DNA of 64,000 bases. Source: Thereva unica. Its lineage: Eukaryota; Arthropoda; Insecta; Diptera; Therevidae. The notes beneath the pieces were generated by a model, which was not told the DNA's origin, searched no databases, and was given only the letters and a program-made list of their open reading frames with translations. Every line of letters starts with the position of its first letter. The first letter of the stretch is position 1. The position numbers were made by a program, and so were the translations under genes. Shown in pieces: positions 29,919 through 43,061 of this stretch. The DNA lies in contig OX465282.1 in NCBI GenBank assembly GCA_949987705.1, positions 94,848,070-94,912,069 on the forward strand, given 5' to 3'.

Positions 29919-31638
29919 CGAAGGAAGAATTACGTAAGCTTACAAAGAAACACGCTAAATCAGCAATAAGTTTCAGCCAAGAACGCATATCTGCAGGGAC
30001 ACAGATGAGAACCAATTAGCAGACCCGCATAGGATAAAGGAAAGACGGAGACAATATTTTCAAAACTTATTGAATCCAACCCAAGGAATAAACGACGGCT
30101 CACAGGCGGAGGCATTTGCAATCCCTCAAGATAATATTCCAATAGAACCACCATTACTGGATGAAGTACGGGAAGCTGTGAAACGGCAAAAAAGCAACAG
30201 GTCCCCAGGCATAGATGCAATCGCAGCTGAGCTACTAAAGGAAAGAGGACCGCTAGTACAACTGATCATGCCCAACGAAAGGCTCCCTGGCTAAAGTAAG
30301 GCTCAAAAATGCAGTAACAGAATAGTTCGAAGTGCAACAAGGTCTTAGACAAGGAGATGGACTAGCCCCATGTTTTCAACTAGGTCCTAGAATGGGTGAT
30401 AATAAAAACGTCAGTACAGAGAAGTGCGTCCATAAGAGACATCATAGGCCATTACCAGTGTGGCTTCAGCCCAGGCAAATCAACATCAGATTTTCACCTT
30501 GAGGCGGGCTATGGAAAAATGTCTAGAGTTTCAAAACTGAATTCAACACCTCTTCATAGACTTTAAAGCCCCCTATGATAGCATAGCCAGAGTAGAACTC
30601 TACAAAGCCACGTGAGAATTCGGCATCCCCAAGAAACTGACAAGACTATATAGGTTGACCATGACCATTGTGTCAAGCCAAGTAAAGGTATCTGGAACAC
30701 TGTCCAGACCTATCAATATCTATAATGGACTCTAACAAGGTGACGGTCTGGCCTGCCTCTTTTACAAACTGGCGTTATAGAAAGTGATCCGAGATTCGGG
30801 CGTGACATCAAGGAGCACAATCCTCCATAAGTCCATCCGAATCCTGGCTTATGCAGACATCATTGGAAGAACAACAACAACTGTACAAGATGCATTCACT
30901 CAGATTGAGCAGGCGGAAGGAAATCTGGGACTGCACATTAACGAAAGCAAAATAAAGTACATGGTGGTCTCGGCTACAAGAACAACTAACATTGGTCCCA
31001 CAATCAAGGTAGAGGAACACGTTTGAATTGGTAAAATCATTTTACTACCTTCGGTCAGTAGTAGCAGCCGACAATAGCATGGAACCAGAAACTTGCGCAC
31101 GACTGCTGAAAGCCAACAAAGCTTATTGTAGTCTGTCAAGGCTCTTTAAATCCAAGCATCTAACCATAACGTCTAAACTTTTACTATATAAGACGATGGT
31201 CTTACCGGTTCTCACATATGCATCTGAAACGTGGGTGCTTAGAAAAAAAACTCAAACTTCTTGGCAGTGTTCGAAAATACTTCGGGGATTGTTGGCCCTG
31301 TATGTGAGGAAGAACGATTCCGGAGACTCTACAATCACGAGATCTACGAGCGCTATCGCAACATAGATGTTGTGAAAGAAAAGCTCGGTAGGATCCAGTG
31401 GGCAAGGCTCGTATGAGTGAAGATGAGCCTGCTCGGAAAGTTCTTTGCAGTAAGACCCATGGGGGCGACAGCGAGGGAGACCCAACCTTCGCTGGAAGGA
31501 TGGCGTAGACCAGGATGCTCAGAGATTAGGGATGGCAAACTGGATGACATCGGCTCAGAATCGGGACCGGTGGAGAGAACAGTTGCGAGAGGCCATTTCC
31601 GGATCCCAGTTGTAGAGCCATTAAAGAAGAAGTAAGCC
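29893..31638 (+). pseudogene. LINE A, RT and C-terminal part, heavily decayed
   Basis: Continues the linker at 24890-25140. Blocks in several frames: EVREAVKRQKSNRSPGIDAI (30160), QQGLRQGDGLAP (30335), FIDFKAPYDSI (30553), a second partial QGDGLA (30735), ILAYADIIGRTTT in the YADD position (30840), GLHINESKIKYM (30930), LLYKTMVLPVLTYASETWVL (31180) and a C-terminal stretch ending TTGTAGAGCC...AAGAAGAAG (31610-31635). The GDG block occurs twice, so the copy is rearranged. The same family supplies the fragment at 46750-47285. Confidence 0.7.
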
Positions 31639-31682
31639 TACTAGGAAAATTTAAAGGTTCTTGAAGAGTAATGAAATAACAG

Positions 31683-33052
31683 AATATAGTCACAGGCAGC
31701 GAAGATGTAAAGAAAAGATGGAAGGAATTTTTTAGCGAGCTGCTGAACGCAAACGAGAGCATCAGACATGTACCAGAACCCCGTCTACAACATAACGATG
31801 ACACCAGAGAAACAAATGTACCCACTCTGGAAGAAGTACAAAGTGCCATTCGATCCTTAAAAAACAATAAATCTCTAGGAATTGATAACATCCCAGCAGA
31901 GTTGATCAAACAAGGAGGCGAATCGTTCTCAGCAGCTATACACGAATTACTATGCTGCATATGGAGGAATGAAAAAATGCCTGAAGAATGGAAGCAAAGC
32001 ATTATCTGCCCAATACACAAGAAAGGGGACAGATTCAACTGTGAAAACTATAGAGGCATATCTCTTTTAAGCACAGTATATAAAATAATGACCAATATAA
32101 TTAAGACCAGATTGGAACCTTACGCAGAAGCTGCAATAAGTGAATACCAAGCTGGATTCAGAAGAAATAGGTCAACAATGGATCAACTTTTTACAATAAG
32201 GCAAATCCTCCGAAAATGCTGGGAATACAACATTGACGTGTATCAACTTTTCATCGACTTTAAACAAGCATACGACAGCATCGACAGGGAGCAAATGTAT
32301 GCAACAATGCTGGACCTAAACATCCCCCTGAAGATAATAAAATTAACAAAAATGACAATGGAAAATACAAGATGTGCAGTCAGAATACAAGGAGAATTGA
32401 CGGAATCCTTCCCAGTCAAGCAAGGCTTAAAGCAGGGCGATGGGCTGGCACCCATGCTATTTAATCTCTGCCTAGAAGGAGTAATTCGCAAGGTTAACAT
32501 TGATGCGAACGCAACACTGCTTAACAAATCCAAACAGTTGGCAGGATATGCCGACGATATAAACTGCCTTGCAAGATCACTGTCATATCTTAGAGAAATA
32601 TTTACAGAATTAGAAGATGGAGCAAAACATATAGGGCTGCAAATAAACGCAGAGAAGAGTAAGATTCTAATGCAGTCAAGGGTGGTTCTCCGAAGGATAT
32701 ACGGCCCAATCAATGAAGACAATGCATGGAGAATAACGCTACAATCACGAATTGTACGACTTATACAAAGAATGTAAACTTTCGACCCATGCCAAACTAC
32801 TACGTTTACGTTGGGCCGGCCATGTCCAAAGAATGGATGACTCAAGGATACCAAAAAAAGCCTTGTATCTACTACCAGATGGCAAAAGACCAGTTGACAA
32901 ACCACGGTTAAGGTGGGAAGATAATGTTAAGGCCGATGCAGAGAAACTGCTCAACACAAGAAACTGGAGACAAGCTGCGGAGCAGAGAGACGTCTGGAGG
33001 AAGAAGCTGATGGAGGCCAAGGCTCGAATTGGGCTGTAGAGCCATCGAAGAA
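31683..33052 (+). pseudogene. LINE B reverse transcriptase, nearly intact frame then break
   Basis: Open from about 31683 to 32777: DVKKRWKEFFSELLNANES, IRSLKNNKSLGIDNIPAELI, SIICPIHKKGDRFNCENYRG, YQAGFRRNRSTMDQLF, FIDFKQAYDSIDREQM, VKQGLKQGDGLAPMLFNL and the catalytic LAGYADDINCLA. A break or deletion near 32750 shifts into LRLRWAGHVQRMDD and KPRLRWEDNVKADAE. It ends with TGTAGAGCC then GAAGAAGAAG, the same 3' end as LINE A. 5'-truncated, with no endonuclease. Confidence 0.8.
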
Positions 33053-34910
33053 GAAGAATGAAATAACAGAATTAATGAACAAACGGCATTACAAATAATA
33101 TGAAGTATTTTTCCGAATTTGCAATGTATTATTTCAAAATAAATGGAGTCGAACGATGCACCATTTCGACTACTCTTACAACTATAGTACTTTTAAAATT
33201 TAAGACCCAGTGTGAAATTTACCTTTAAATAGAAAATGTGCCGGTAAAAGAAAATGGGCATTAGTCCAGGTTCGTATTACTGAAACAAAGTTGAACTTTT
33301 TATAAGAAGATGAAAGTATCTTGTTGAAGTGGATTTCTAAGAATTGTGTTGAAAAAGAAATAGATTTTTGATAGTAAAAGTTGTTCCATTATCAAGTCGT
33401 TAATTTATCAGAAGTCCATCTATTTCAGAGAACGTATTGATTTTCTTAATATTTTATATTAAAACTTGACTTCGGGCTTCTTTAAAGTAAAAATAATTTA
33501 AAATTCTAGTCACTCTAGTGCTTTTAAGTAAAAGTGAAAAATGTTCTAGAAGTATAAAGACTGACTTAATCTCATTAACTATTTTCAGCATTCTGGTGAA
33601 ACTTTGTAAAACTTCTGATGATAGTTCCTTTACAAAAAGGAAATTATTATGAAACTAATTTCCTGTATTGTGCGTGTGCATCTGCAGTCCTTTTAAAATG
33701 CTTCCTGGGTTAAACTAAACAGTGTTGCAGCACCATCTTTGATCATTTCTTCGAGGCAAAAATATAAGTTTTAAAAAGCTCTTTTGAAAGTTGCAAGGAC
33801 TAAGCAAAGATTCGCGAAAACGAAGGTCCTTCCAAATAAAACTTTTGATTTTGGGACAGCTTTTCCTTTGAAATAAGTTTGTAACAAGCTTTCTGAACTT
33901 TTATTGTTTTGAGTCCGGAAAGAAAAGCTTATGGTTTGCGAATTAGGTTATGTAGAAGTTTCTTGTTATTCAAGGACGATTTCGTACTAAACTTTAAGCT
34001 TTAAGCTAAGGACATTAAAGAGCTTTAGGACAGCTTTTTAGTACAAATAATTTTTAGCAGTTCTCAATATTGTTGTTTTTTATAAAATGATTAGTTTTAA
34101 ATTTTATGTTTTCTTCAACCATTTATTTCTATTAAAAGCGTTATCCTAAATAACGTTAACCCTTAGATCCAAGAACATACATATTGTTACATTCTTATCA
34201 TTTCACTGTAATTGGAGTTTGTTCAACGAAACATCAACCATTTTCATTGTAACTTGAAAAAAATGATAATTTGAAAGACAATGAATCAAAATATCAGGAA
34301 ACAATAAAGCAATATTCATATTTGCACGTCACTAAACTCAATTCCAGCAAAAGGCCATGCTGAATTTATTCATATACTGATAAAAATGTGGAAATGCGCA
34401 TTTTTCGCCGATGAAAAGCCGTCGATTGGTGGTCATGTGAAAATGATAAAAAAAAATGCAATTAAACTTATCCAGGTATTGAAACTTCGTGAATTGATTG
34501 AGTTTTGTTGTTTGTTGGATTGTAAAAAGATAATTTTATTGATTGTTGAAAATAAAATAATAAGAATTTTTTTTTTTTGATACTCTGATATCAATACAGT
34601 AGCAATACAATTTGGGGATACAATATCGTTTATTTATTAATAATTTGTTGTTTTGTTAATGGTAAATGAAAATTTGAAAAGTATGAGTTATAAAATTTAT
34701 AATTTAACCAGCTATAACCCGTTGCGTCTCGCTGCACCCGTCGAGGCGAAATAAAGGAAGTAGTAAAAAATTTTCGGACAACGAAGAAGTTTTATCCACG
34801 TAAGCCCCAAGTGACTCAGATGGAATATTCAGTTGTGAAATGAAATATACTTAAAAAGGTAATCCCCACCAAAAGCAAATATTAGTCAAAGAATAATTAA
34901 AAATAGTCTT
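33053..34910. other. Long AT-rich non-coding stretch
   Basis: No conserved frame or repeat recognised. GCTATAACCCGTTGCGTCTC at about 34713 looks like a piece of a dispersed repeat but is not assignable. Confidence 0.35.
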
Positions 34911-34914
34911 TTGC

Positions 34915-35230
34915 CAACAACCATTAGGCAGGTTGAGGTTCTACCGCCGCTTCTTTGGAATTTAACAATCAACAAAGTGTTGATAACCCTAAGGGAGTCT
35001 GGAGCCACCACGGTGGCCTATGCTGATGATATTGCGTTCGTTGTGACCGGCAACCGACATCTCAACAATAAGAGATATAATGCAACGAACATTGGACACT
35101 CTTATTCATTCGGCTACTTACAAAGGGTGTAGGGGTTAACTCCGCTAAGACTGAGGTAATGCTCCTTACAAGGAAGCATAGATTTCCCGATTTTCATTCT
35201 CTAAGACTAGAGTTTCACGAGATGCAACAC
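34915..35230 (+). pseudogene. R1/I-type LINE RT fragment
   Basis: Reads PPLLWNLTINKVL then GATTVAYADDIAFVVTG, the RT catalytic block with SPLLWN-like entry typical of R1/I-group LINEs. After 35130 it continues in another frame with GVNSAKTE and LLTRKHRFP-like residues. Both ends are truncated. Confidence 0.6.
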
Positions 35231-36442
35231 TAGTGTTGCAACTGTCGCATGCGAGACAAGACAACACGCGAGACAACAGCTTCTGCCCCATAGCAAGAGT
35301 AGCGCGACAGTAAAAAATTCCCAGTCTGCCGAGACAACACTATCGAATGCGAGACTGTCGCGCTCTCGCTCGATCTCGCGGGATTTCCCAGTCGGTTAAG
35401 TTTTTCCCGGATCGTTGCGGGATTTTCCGATTCTATAAAAAGTAGAGTTTTATAATTTCGTCGGTAATATATTTACGAGCTGGACAACCCCGGTCTTCCA
35501 GAGTTTAAAGGTTCCAGTAAATCCCCAACACGCCGGGCGCTTCAACACGCTCAATACGAATTCGAACACCCGCTGTAGTATAGTGAACGATGTACGAAAG
35601 AAATGTTTGTTTGCTAAAGTTCAGGAAAAACAAATACTCTAGAAAAATCTTAAGAATTTATCATTATTATAGTTATTTGCACTAGCTTCTCCCCAGTCCT
35701 GATACCACATAGTCCGTTTCCCACTAGTGCTAAACTTATTACAATTTTGTAAAAAGTCAGTTTATTCCGTCTACGTTCATCATACTGGAAAGTTGATCGT
35801 ATGGACCGAAGGGGTTGAACCCACATCCCAACTATTTTAATTCTAATATCATTTTCGTATGCTCATGGGGGGGATTAATCCCCTTGATCCCCCCTATCTA
35901 CGCTACTACTGCACATCGCACAAACTGTTTTGCAAGATGATGAGTAATTTGTGTTTCTTCTGTTCTGTTGATGAAGATGAAATAATGTGTTAACAGAGCT
36001 AGTAGTTTTTATTGAATTTGTTTAAAAACATAGTACAAACAATAAACATAAAAAGGTTTATGTTAAATAGTTTGAAAAGTTTCGATGTTCTGAATGTGAT
36101 CCTGTGTCGGGTCCCTTCTGTACTCTGCTAATGCTTAAGTAATGACTGACAATGCATTCTGGTTAGTAAGCAATTTTCTTCAATAAGCTGCGTCATTTTT
36201 GTTCGAAATTTGATTTTTTGTTGAGTCGTTAAAGACCTGAGATGTAGCTAGAGGCTGTTGAATAATGATATATCTTGGTCAGTTTTTCGTTTAGTTTCTC
36301 ATGTTTTCTTGTTTTTGCTTGATATAATCCAACTTTTCCCTTTCCGCATTCAAAAATGTTAGGCCAAGAGTTTCCATATTTTAAGAAAAACGGTAAAATG
36401 CGCTTTTGGCATTATTGCACATTTTAGAAAATCACGACTGAC
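35231..36442. other. Non-coding stretch with a hAT-like end
   Basis: 35240-35390 repeats GCGAGAC/GAGACAACA motifs. At 35862-35911, GGGGGGATTAATCCCC then CCCCCCTATCTACGCTACTA is a typical right end of a G-rich hAT-like element; its other end was not found. The rest is unrecognised. Confidence 0.35.
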
Positions 36443-37822
36443 CAGGGCCGTCTTTAAGGCAGGGCACACCGGGCCCGGGCCCAGGGCCTCCTGCTAAAGG
36501 GGGGCCTCTTCGTAGAAAATCGTTAAGATTTTTATATTTTTTTTTAAAAAGGTTACTTTACTGTCAAAACATAGTTTTTGAAGAAAAAGTCATAGGTCTT
36601 ATTTGGATAAGTGCCAATTTTTCTCATTTTTGCAACAGAACAACAAATTCTTTCCGCTATAATGAAACTAAACCTCTGATATATACAGTAGTGCTGCAAA
36701 AATTCCCGATCCAATAAGCCCAAGATCAGTATCGTACTACAATTATTGAAGAAGTTATAGCGATTTGTTTGAAAGTGTTATTAAAAAAATAATAATTTAG
36801 TACAAAATATATTGTTAATAATGGTGGGCGTAGGGTTTGATCCAAATATATGGAGAAAATTCCTGATCTAAAAAGCCCAAGATCATTATCATACTACAAT
36901 TATTTTAGCGGTTTGTTTGAAAGTGTTTTTAAAAAAATTCTTATTTAGTAACAAATGTAAGGTTGAAAGTGGGGGGGGGGGGGTACACTTCATCCAAAAT
37001 ATATAGTTTCTTCGCGGAAAATTCTTAAAATAACCCAAATTTTAAGATTTTCGCTGAAATGGAACGCAAAAACATTTGGGACATTCCATGTCAAATCAGA
37101 CAAAATTTTTCGACCCCCTCTCCGTTTTGACTGAAAATTTTCAGGGACTTTGGGCAACTATTTAAGACTACAAATAAATTATTTTTTTGAATTTTATCAG
37201 GAATCTATTGACAATAAAAATTAAATGCTGAAAAACATAAACATATTTTCGAATTCAATGTCAAAAGGTCAAAAAATAGTAAAAAACTCAATTTCTCAAA
37301 TATCCCATCACGAAAATGGACGTTTTTGGTGTCAAAATGTTCGGGAAAGTCACTCTAACACCTCGATCAAAAATCTCGATGGGATCTTAAGGATTTCGAA
37401 AGTTATGAGTATTTGTTTATAATCATTAATTTTTTACGATATTTATTGAACCTTTGACCTAGATTTTTTTCGAAACGTCATCAATTTTCACCAAAACTTG
37501 TATAAAGGGTTTTTTTTTGAACGCTGATTACGAATCTCGGTCGGATTTTCAAAAAAAATGAGCCTTTTTCCATGAAATGAATTTTGGTCCGCCATCTTGG
37601 CTGCCATTTTGAATGTAAAAAATTCTTACCGTTTAGAATAGTGAACGGAGAAAAAATTCAAGATGTACAAAAAGTGAAAATTCAGATAGTACTTATTTTA
37701 AAGAAAAATCATAATGATCAATGTTAGAGTGCTTTTTAAAAAATTTCAAGATATTACGCCTCCTTAAGTGGGCCTCCACTCTAAGTAGGCCCAGGGCCTT
37801 CAAGCAATGAAAGACGGCCCTG
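36443..37822. mobile_element. Non-autonomous hAT-type transposon, 1.38 kb
   Basis: Perfect 8-bp TSD CGACTGAC (36435-36442, 37823-37830). Left end CAGGGCCGTCTTTAAGG with CCCAGGGCC subterminal; right end on the minus strand CAGGGCCGTCTTTCATTGC with the same CCCTGGGCC element. The interior is AT-rich, with partial internal duplications (GATCATTATCATACTACAAT-like at 36725 and 36890). No transposase frame. Confidence 0.85.
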
Positions 37823-37830
37823 CGACTGAC

Positions 37831-39369
37831 ACAGAATTTCAATTAAGGCCAATGTCAATTTGTATGGAAAACTCATTTCAAGCTACTAATTTGATTTTCT
37901 ACGGTTCGCGTCTATGGAAATGTGTAAATTATTTTACACATTTTAGTTTTTACTTGAATCAAGGGTAGCCGTTAAATAAATTTAGAAAAACAAACAAGTA
38001 AATAACAATAAATTATGGAAAAAACACGGAAAAAGACAACTTAAAATAATCAGTTTATTACTTAGCTAAACGGAGATGGGTCAAACAAATTTTAGAGGCT
38101 AGAGGACAGCTATGAATTTTGTATGCACTATGTTGGTGTTCAAACCGAAATATCGAAACCCTCATTCTAATACCACGTATGAGCATTTTTAGGAAAATGT
38201 TGTTATGTATCTTGCAATACTCTACACAGAAGTTGAAACACCATGAAAGAGAAAACAATATTCGCACTGTTATTCTATATAAACTAAAATCTCGTGTTGA
38301 GTACTTCAGAAGACATAAAAGCAGTTTTTTGATTCTCCTGAAAAATTTGAATGTTTCTCGTACGCGGTATTCATACCTTCTAATTAGATACTAATTAGAA
38401 TGAGGGTGTCGATATGCTTGTCTAATATACAATTTATTGATTTACAAAGTTATTTATTGCTTATATTAATACCCAAGCACTTTTTTTGTACAGATTTATT
38501 AATCGACTTCCACTAAACCGATTTTGCTCAAACTGGTTTTATATGGAAGTCGGAGTCGTAAAGGTGAGCATAATATAGCTTTCATGTTTATATATTGTGT
38601 CAAGGGTAAAAATGAAGTAGAAGTAACATGTGAATTACAACAACAACACTGTGAAAAAGCGGCAAGTGCATGAGTAGTAGGGTGGACCTTAAAAAAAATT
38701 CTCAGTTTTCTTTGGGGCACCCTGTTACTTTGTTCTATGTACTATATAAAAAAGGATTACTGCAATTTTTTGGGATTTTTAGACTTAAGTATTAAGACTT
38801 ACCGCTAAGTATAAATTCAATATTTTAGGAAAGACGTCTGGATCTATTTGGGCCTTCTTCAATGGTTTTTCTTCAGTACAATTGCTTTTAGTGTAGCAGG
38901 AAGAAACTAAAAACATATTACAATCAAGCATAAAGCTCAATCATTAATTTATAAGAAAAAAAAGAATAACCAAACTATCAATAATATAATAAAAATTTAA
39001 AAAATGTAATAAAATCTTGCATGTGTTTCTTCGTCTATTTTAATTAAAAATTGTTAGCTGTCATTGAAATGTGCGAATTTGGATATTGGTACACTTTAGA
39101 ACATCGAAGTGCTCTGAGAATCGAGAAAAATTCGAAATGGTATGTTGGCAGAAGGCCTAAAATAGTTAAAACCATTTGTCTTCTCCATAATATCATTATA
39201 TATCTTAAAGGATTGAAACACAATTTGCAGTATAGTGCGCAAATTTTCCACCATAGCACCAGCGAGCAATAATAACAAGAGTGATTAGGTAGAGCTCAAG
39301 GACAAGTAAAAGAGTTAAACATATGAAAGAAGAAATAAGCAATAACATTAAGGAAAAGCAATAACATAT
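37831..39369. other. Non-coding stretch with one short TIR candidate
   Basis: 38150-38171 and 38394-38415 are 22-base inverted repeats with one mismatch (ATATCGAAACCCTCATTC / GAATGAGGGTGTCGATAT). They enclose 222 bp and could be a small MITE. The rest shows no frame or element I recognise. Confidence 0.4.
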
Positions 39370-39829
39370 GGGCCTCGGTAGTCTAGGGGTAAGGCGCGTG
39401 ACTACTATCCCAAGAGGTCCCGGGTTCGATTCCCGGCGGTGCCACGGTCCTAGCCTCTCCCAATTTCCCATCTTCATAACTTTCCTTCTTTCTTCTTCCC
39501 TCTTTGCATTCCTGATTGCTTCTGTCATAACCTTCAATAGTTCTTCCCCGCTCCACCAAGCGCATGACATCGGTTGGTTGATGAGATTCAACTCGTTTCA
39601 GGAGGCATAACACTCCAGCGAGTTGCTCTCGATGCCCCGATGTCAGAGTCGCGTAATGGTTGGGAGTAGGTGAAATAAAAATACCGCAGCTAGGTTGTGA
39701 CAGTTCTTTCCTTCACTTCTCTCTCTATCTTCCGACTAGAACTGCTGTTCGACATTTCTAAAATAAAAATACATGGTCGACAGTACAAAGGGGCCTTCCC
39801 TAAGTCTCTAGTGTGTCACATAAAAAAAA
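39370..39829 (+). mobile_element. tRNA-derived SINE, copy 2
   Basis: Near-identical to 23597-24074 over its whole length: A box region TAGTCTAGGGGTAAGGCG, B box GGTTCGATTCC, the same body, and the tail AGTACAAAGGGG...CACAT with poly(A). High identity of the two copies suggests recent activity. The flanking TSD is unclear. Confidence 0.85.
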
Positions 39830-40291
39830 AAAATATTAACAAACACGCGATGCAGATATGTTCTATGCAAAAAGCACAAGAGTATGAACGAAACAGAAAT
39901 TTTCCTTGATTCTCCTTCCTATTGCAATGTTTACATTCAAATGGAGGCAACGTGGGAACAGAGCACGTGGCGGTATAGAATTTGAGTATGTATGCGGTTA
40001 AATTTCGTGTTGGTACAGCACTCGCGTTACTTGGTTACACTTGTATTGTCCCTTATTGTTCACTCGTACTTCCCCTTCATTAAGTAATGCTGCCTCCTAT
40101 TGTCATAGATATTACTTCTGTAATATTTTGACTTTATCACTCGCATTGAAATTTTTATCAGCTGATCTCAAGGACAATGAAACATTTTTGAAAATTTGTT
40201 CTAGCTCATCACTCTTATTATTAGTGCTCGCTGATAGCACCAAGAAATAACATGCCATTTCTTATTTCTGTGAAAGCCTTCGTGCGATGGT
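39830..40291. other. Non-coding spacer
   Basis: No motif recognised; the short frames are featureless. Confidence 0.3.
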
Positions 40292-41376
40292 TAAGGCTGG
40301 ACGTCCACAGGAAGAGTATTCGAGCGGCTACGCGCTTCGGCAACATGAGCGGCAACACGCGGCTATGCGCGACAGATCCAATTAGTACAGTCAATCTGTA
40401 GGTATGCTGCTGAATTTAGTGCCAAAAGTGTGAAAGTAGCTTTGTTCGTTGAAAAATGATGTGACTAAGCTACCTTGGCGATGGGCATGTGCAACTGTTA
40501 GCAGTTTTTTGGAAAACTCAAAAAACGTGAAAAAAATTTTTTTTGAAATGCGTTTTTCTCGGTTTGTATGCATTTTACAGGAAAATTTATTGAACAAAAA
40601 ATGTAGAGGACGTTGCGATCTACAATTTTTGTCATTGGCGCGATGCTGTACAACAAGAAATGCACACAGTGGGTGGCGCTAAAGTCTCAAAAAAAGTGTT
40701 TTTCCACTTTTTTGTCCTGAAAATATTATTTTAACGCAAAACTGTAAATGGGAAAGTAGTTCCTTAGATTATTACCAACAACTTTTATTTAAACATTTTT
40801 TCATATAACTTACCGTTTTGAAACTGCAGCTTGCAATAGTATGAAAATTCCAATAATACGGCTGCACGCAATATGAGTACACATCTGAGGTGCACGTTTT
40901 ATGCAGTATCAATTATTATTGATACTGCACAATAGATATGATACAATAAAAACAATAATTAGGACCTATAAAATTACCGTTAGTGAGACTGCGCTGTATA
41001 TGCATATATACAGCAATATAGCGCTACAGTGCACTATAACTTTGAAACGGTAAGTTATATGAAAAAATGCATGAAATATGCACTCATTCACGACTTGTAT
41101 AGGTTATCAGACGTTCAAGTTGGACTACCTTGTTAGTTTTTTAGGGATGATTCCTGGATGTATTTGGAGAAAATATTGTTCCAGGGAGGGGGTTAGCTAT
41201 TAAAATACAGGGTGTTTACGAAAAAAAAAATGTATTTTGTTTTAATTTATTTAGAGTTGAATAACTAGTTTACTAATTATCGTAAAGCAATATACTTCGA
41301 CTCATCTGTTAGGTGAATGTGTATTCTTTTATTTGATATAAATAACAGGAACTTGAGTAACTCCATTTAGAACATA

Positions 41377-43061
41377 CAGTGAGCATCAATATAAAGTTAA
41401 CACAAGCAATTTTGAAAAGTTTCGTTCAATAGCATCTAGATAAGTGATTGAAGTTTGTTATTTTTGGATTATTTCGGTCCACCTTTAGGTACGCAATTCA
41501 AAAAATAAAATTTATTCACTTCAAAAATAATATTAACAAATTCATAGCAAAAAAGAAAAAAAAGGTCTAAATTCATGCGTCAAAATGAAGTTAACACGTT
41601 TCGAAAATATAATTTTAATATTTTGTTGCCCCCCACCATACCACCCGTATGCACGTAATTAGCTGATTTAATTGTAATAATTCATAATTTATCAAAAAAA
41701 AAACTCATTACACCTCACCTGGGGGGCTAATTACATCAATTTGTAGGTGCATTATAAAATACACTAAAAAAACCCACATTTTTACTTCCCACGGCCATAA
41801 AAAAAATCGTAGGAGGCTCCACGACCCCTTTAAATCTTCGTAACAGTCCCTACTACAATTATAAAATAATATAAAAATCCGAATTTGCCTCTAAGCGGGT
41901 CCTAGAGCCTCCCCAAAAGGCTCAACAAAAAAAAAATACACTAAAAGAACCCACGTTCCCACCCCTACCCACCTCCCAAGGCCCCAAAAAAATCGTAGGA
42001 GGCTCCACGACCCCTTAAAATCTTCGTAACAGTCCCTACTACAATTATAAAATAATATAAAAATCCGAATTTGCCTCTAAGCGGGTCCTAGAGGCTCCCC
42101 AAAAGGCTCAACAAAAAAAAATACACTAAAAGAACCCACGTTCCCACCCCTACCCACCTCCCACGGCCCCAAAAAAATCGTAGGAGGTTCCACGACCCCT
42201 TAAAATCTTCGTAACAGTCCCTACTACAATTATAAAATAACATAAAAATCTGCATTTGCCTCTAAGGGGGTCCTGGAGGCTCCCCAAAAGGACACTAAAA
42301 AACCCACGTTGTAGGTAAAAACGTGGGTTTTTTAGTGTATTTTTTTCTTGAGCCTTTGGGGAGCCTCCAGGACCCCCTTAGAGGCAAATGCAGATTTTTA
42401 TATTATTTTTAGGAACTTTACGAAGATTTTAAGGGGTCGTAGAGCCTCCTACGATTTTTTTTGGGGCCGTGGGAGGTAAAAACGTGGGTTTTTTTAGTGT
42501 ATTTTTTTTGGTTGAGCCTTTTGGGGAGCCTCTAGGACCCGCTTAGAGGCAAATGCGGATTTTTATATTATTTTATAATTGTAGTAGGGACTGTTACGAA
42601 GATTTAAAGGGGTCGTGGAGCCTCCTACGATTTTTTTTATGGCCGTGGGAAGTAAAAATGTGGGTTTTTTTTAGTGTATTTTATAATGCACCTACAAATT
42701 GATGTAATTAGCCCCCCAGGTGAGGTGTAATGAGTTTTTTTTTTGATAAATTATGAATTATTACAATTAAATCAGCTAATTACGTGCATACGGGTGGTAT
42801 GGTGGGGGGCAACAAAATATTAAAATTATATTTTCGAAACGTGTTAACTTCATTTTGACGCATGAATTTAGACCTTTTTTTTCTTTTTTGCTATGAATTT
42901 GTTAATATTATTTTTGAAGCGAATAAATTTTATTTTTTGAATTGCGTACCTAAAGGTGGACCGAAATAATCCAAAAATAACAAACTTCAATCACTTATCT
43001 AGATGCTATTGAACGAAACTTTTCAAAATTGCTTGTGTTAACTTTATATTGATGCTCACTG
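41377..43061. mobile_element. TA-flanked palindromic element (Tc1/mariner-like ends)
   Basis: TA on both sides (41375-41376, 43062-43063). Ends CAGTGAGCATCAATATAAAG then TTAACAC and the perfect inverse. The whole 1.69 kb is a long palindrome centred near 42312. Each arm holds direct repeats of about 180 bp (three on the left, two on the right), so the arms differ by one unit. No transposase. Confidence 0.7.
41761..42690. repeat. Tandem repeats of about 180 bp in both palindrome arms
   Basis: Unit: ACACTAAAA...CCCACG, a CCACCTCCCACGGCC block, ATCGTAGGAGG, a TTACAATTAT-like block, then TCTAAG(C/G)GGGTCCT. Unit starts lie at 41761, 41938, 42123 and 42293 (short) on the left, with two inverted units at about 42340-42690. 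Confidence 0.75.

Noticed and set aside
32243..32905. 220-codon minus frame opposite LINE B
   Set aside because: Antisense shadow of the RT frame on the plus strand; no domain.
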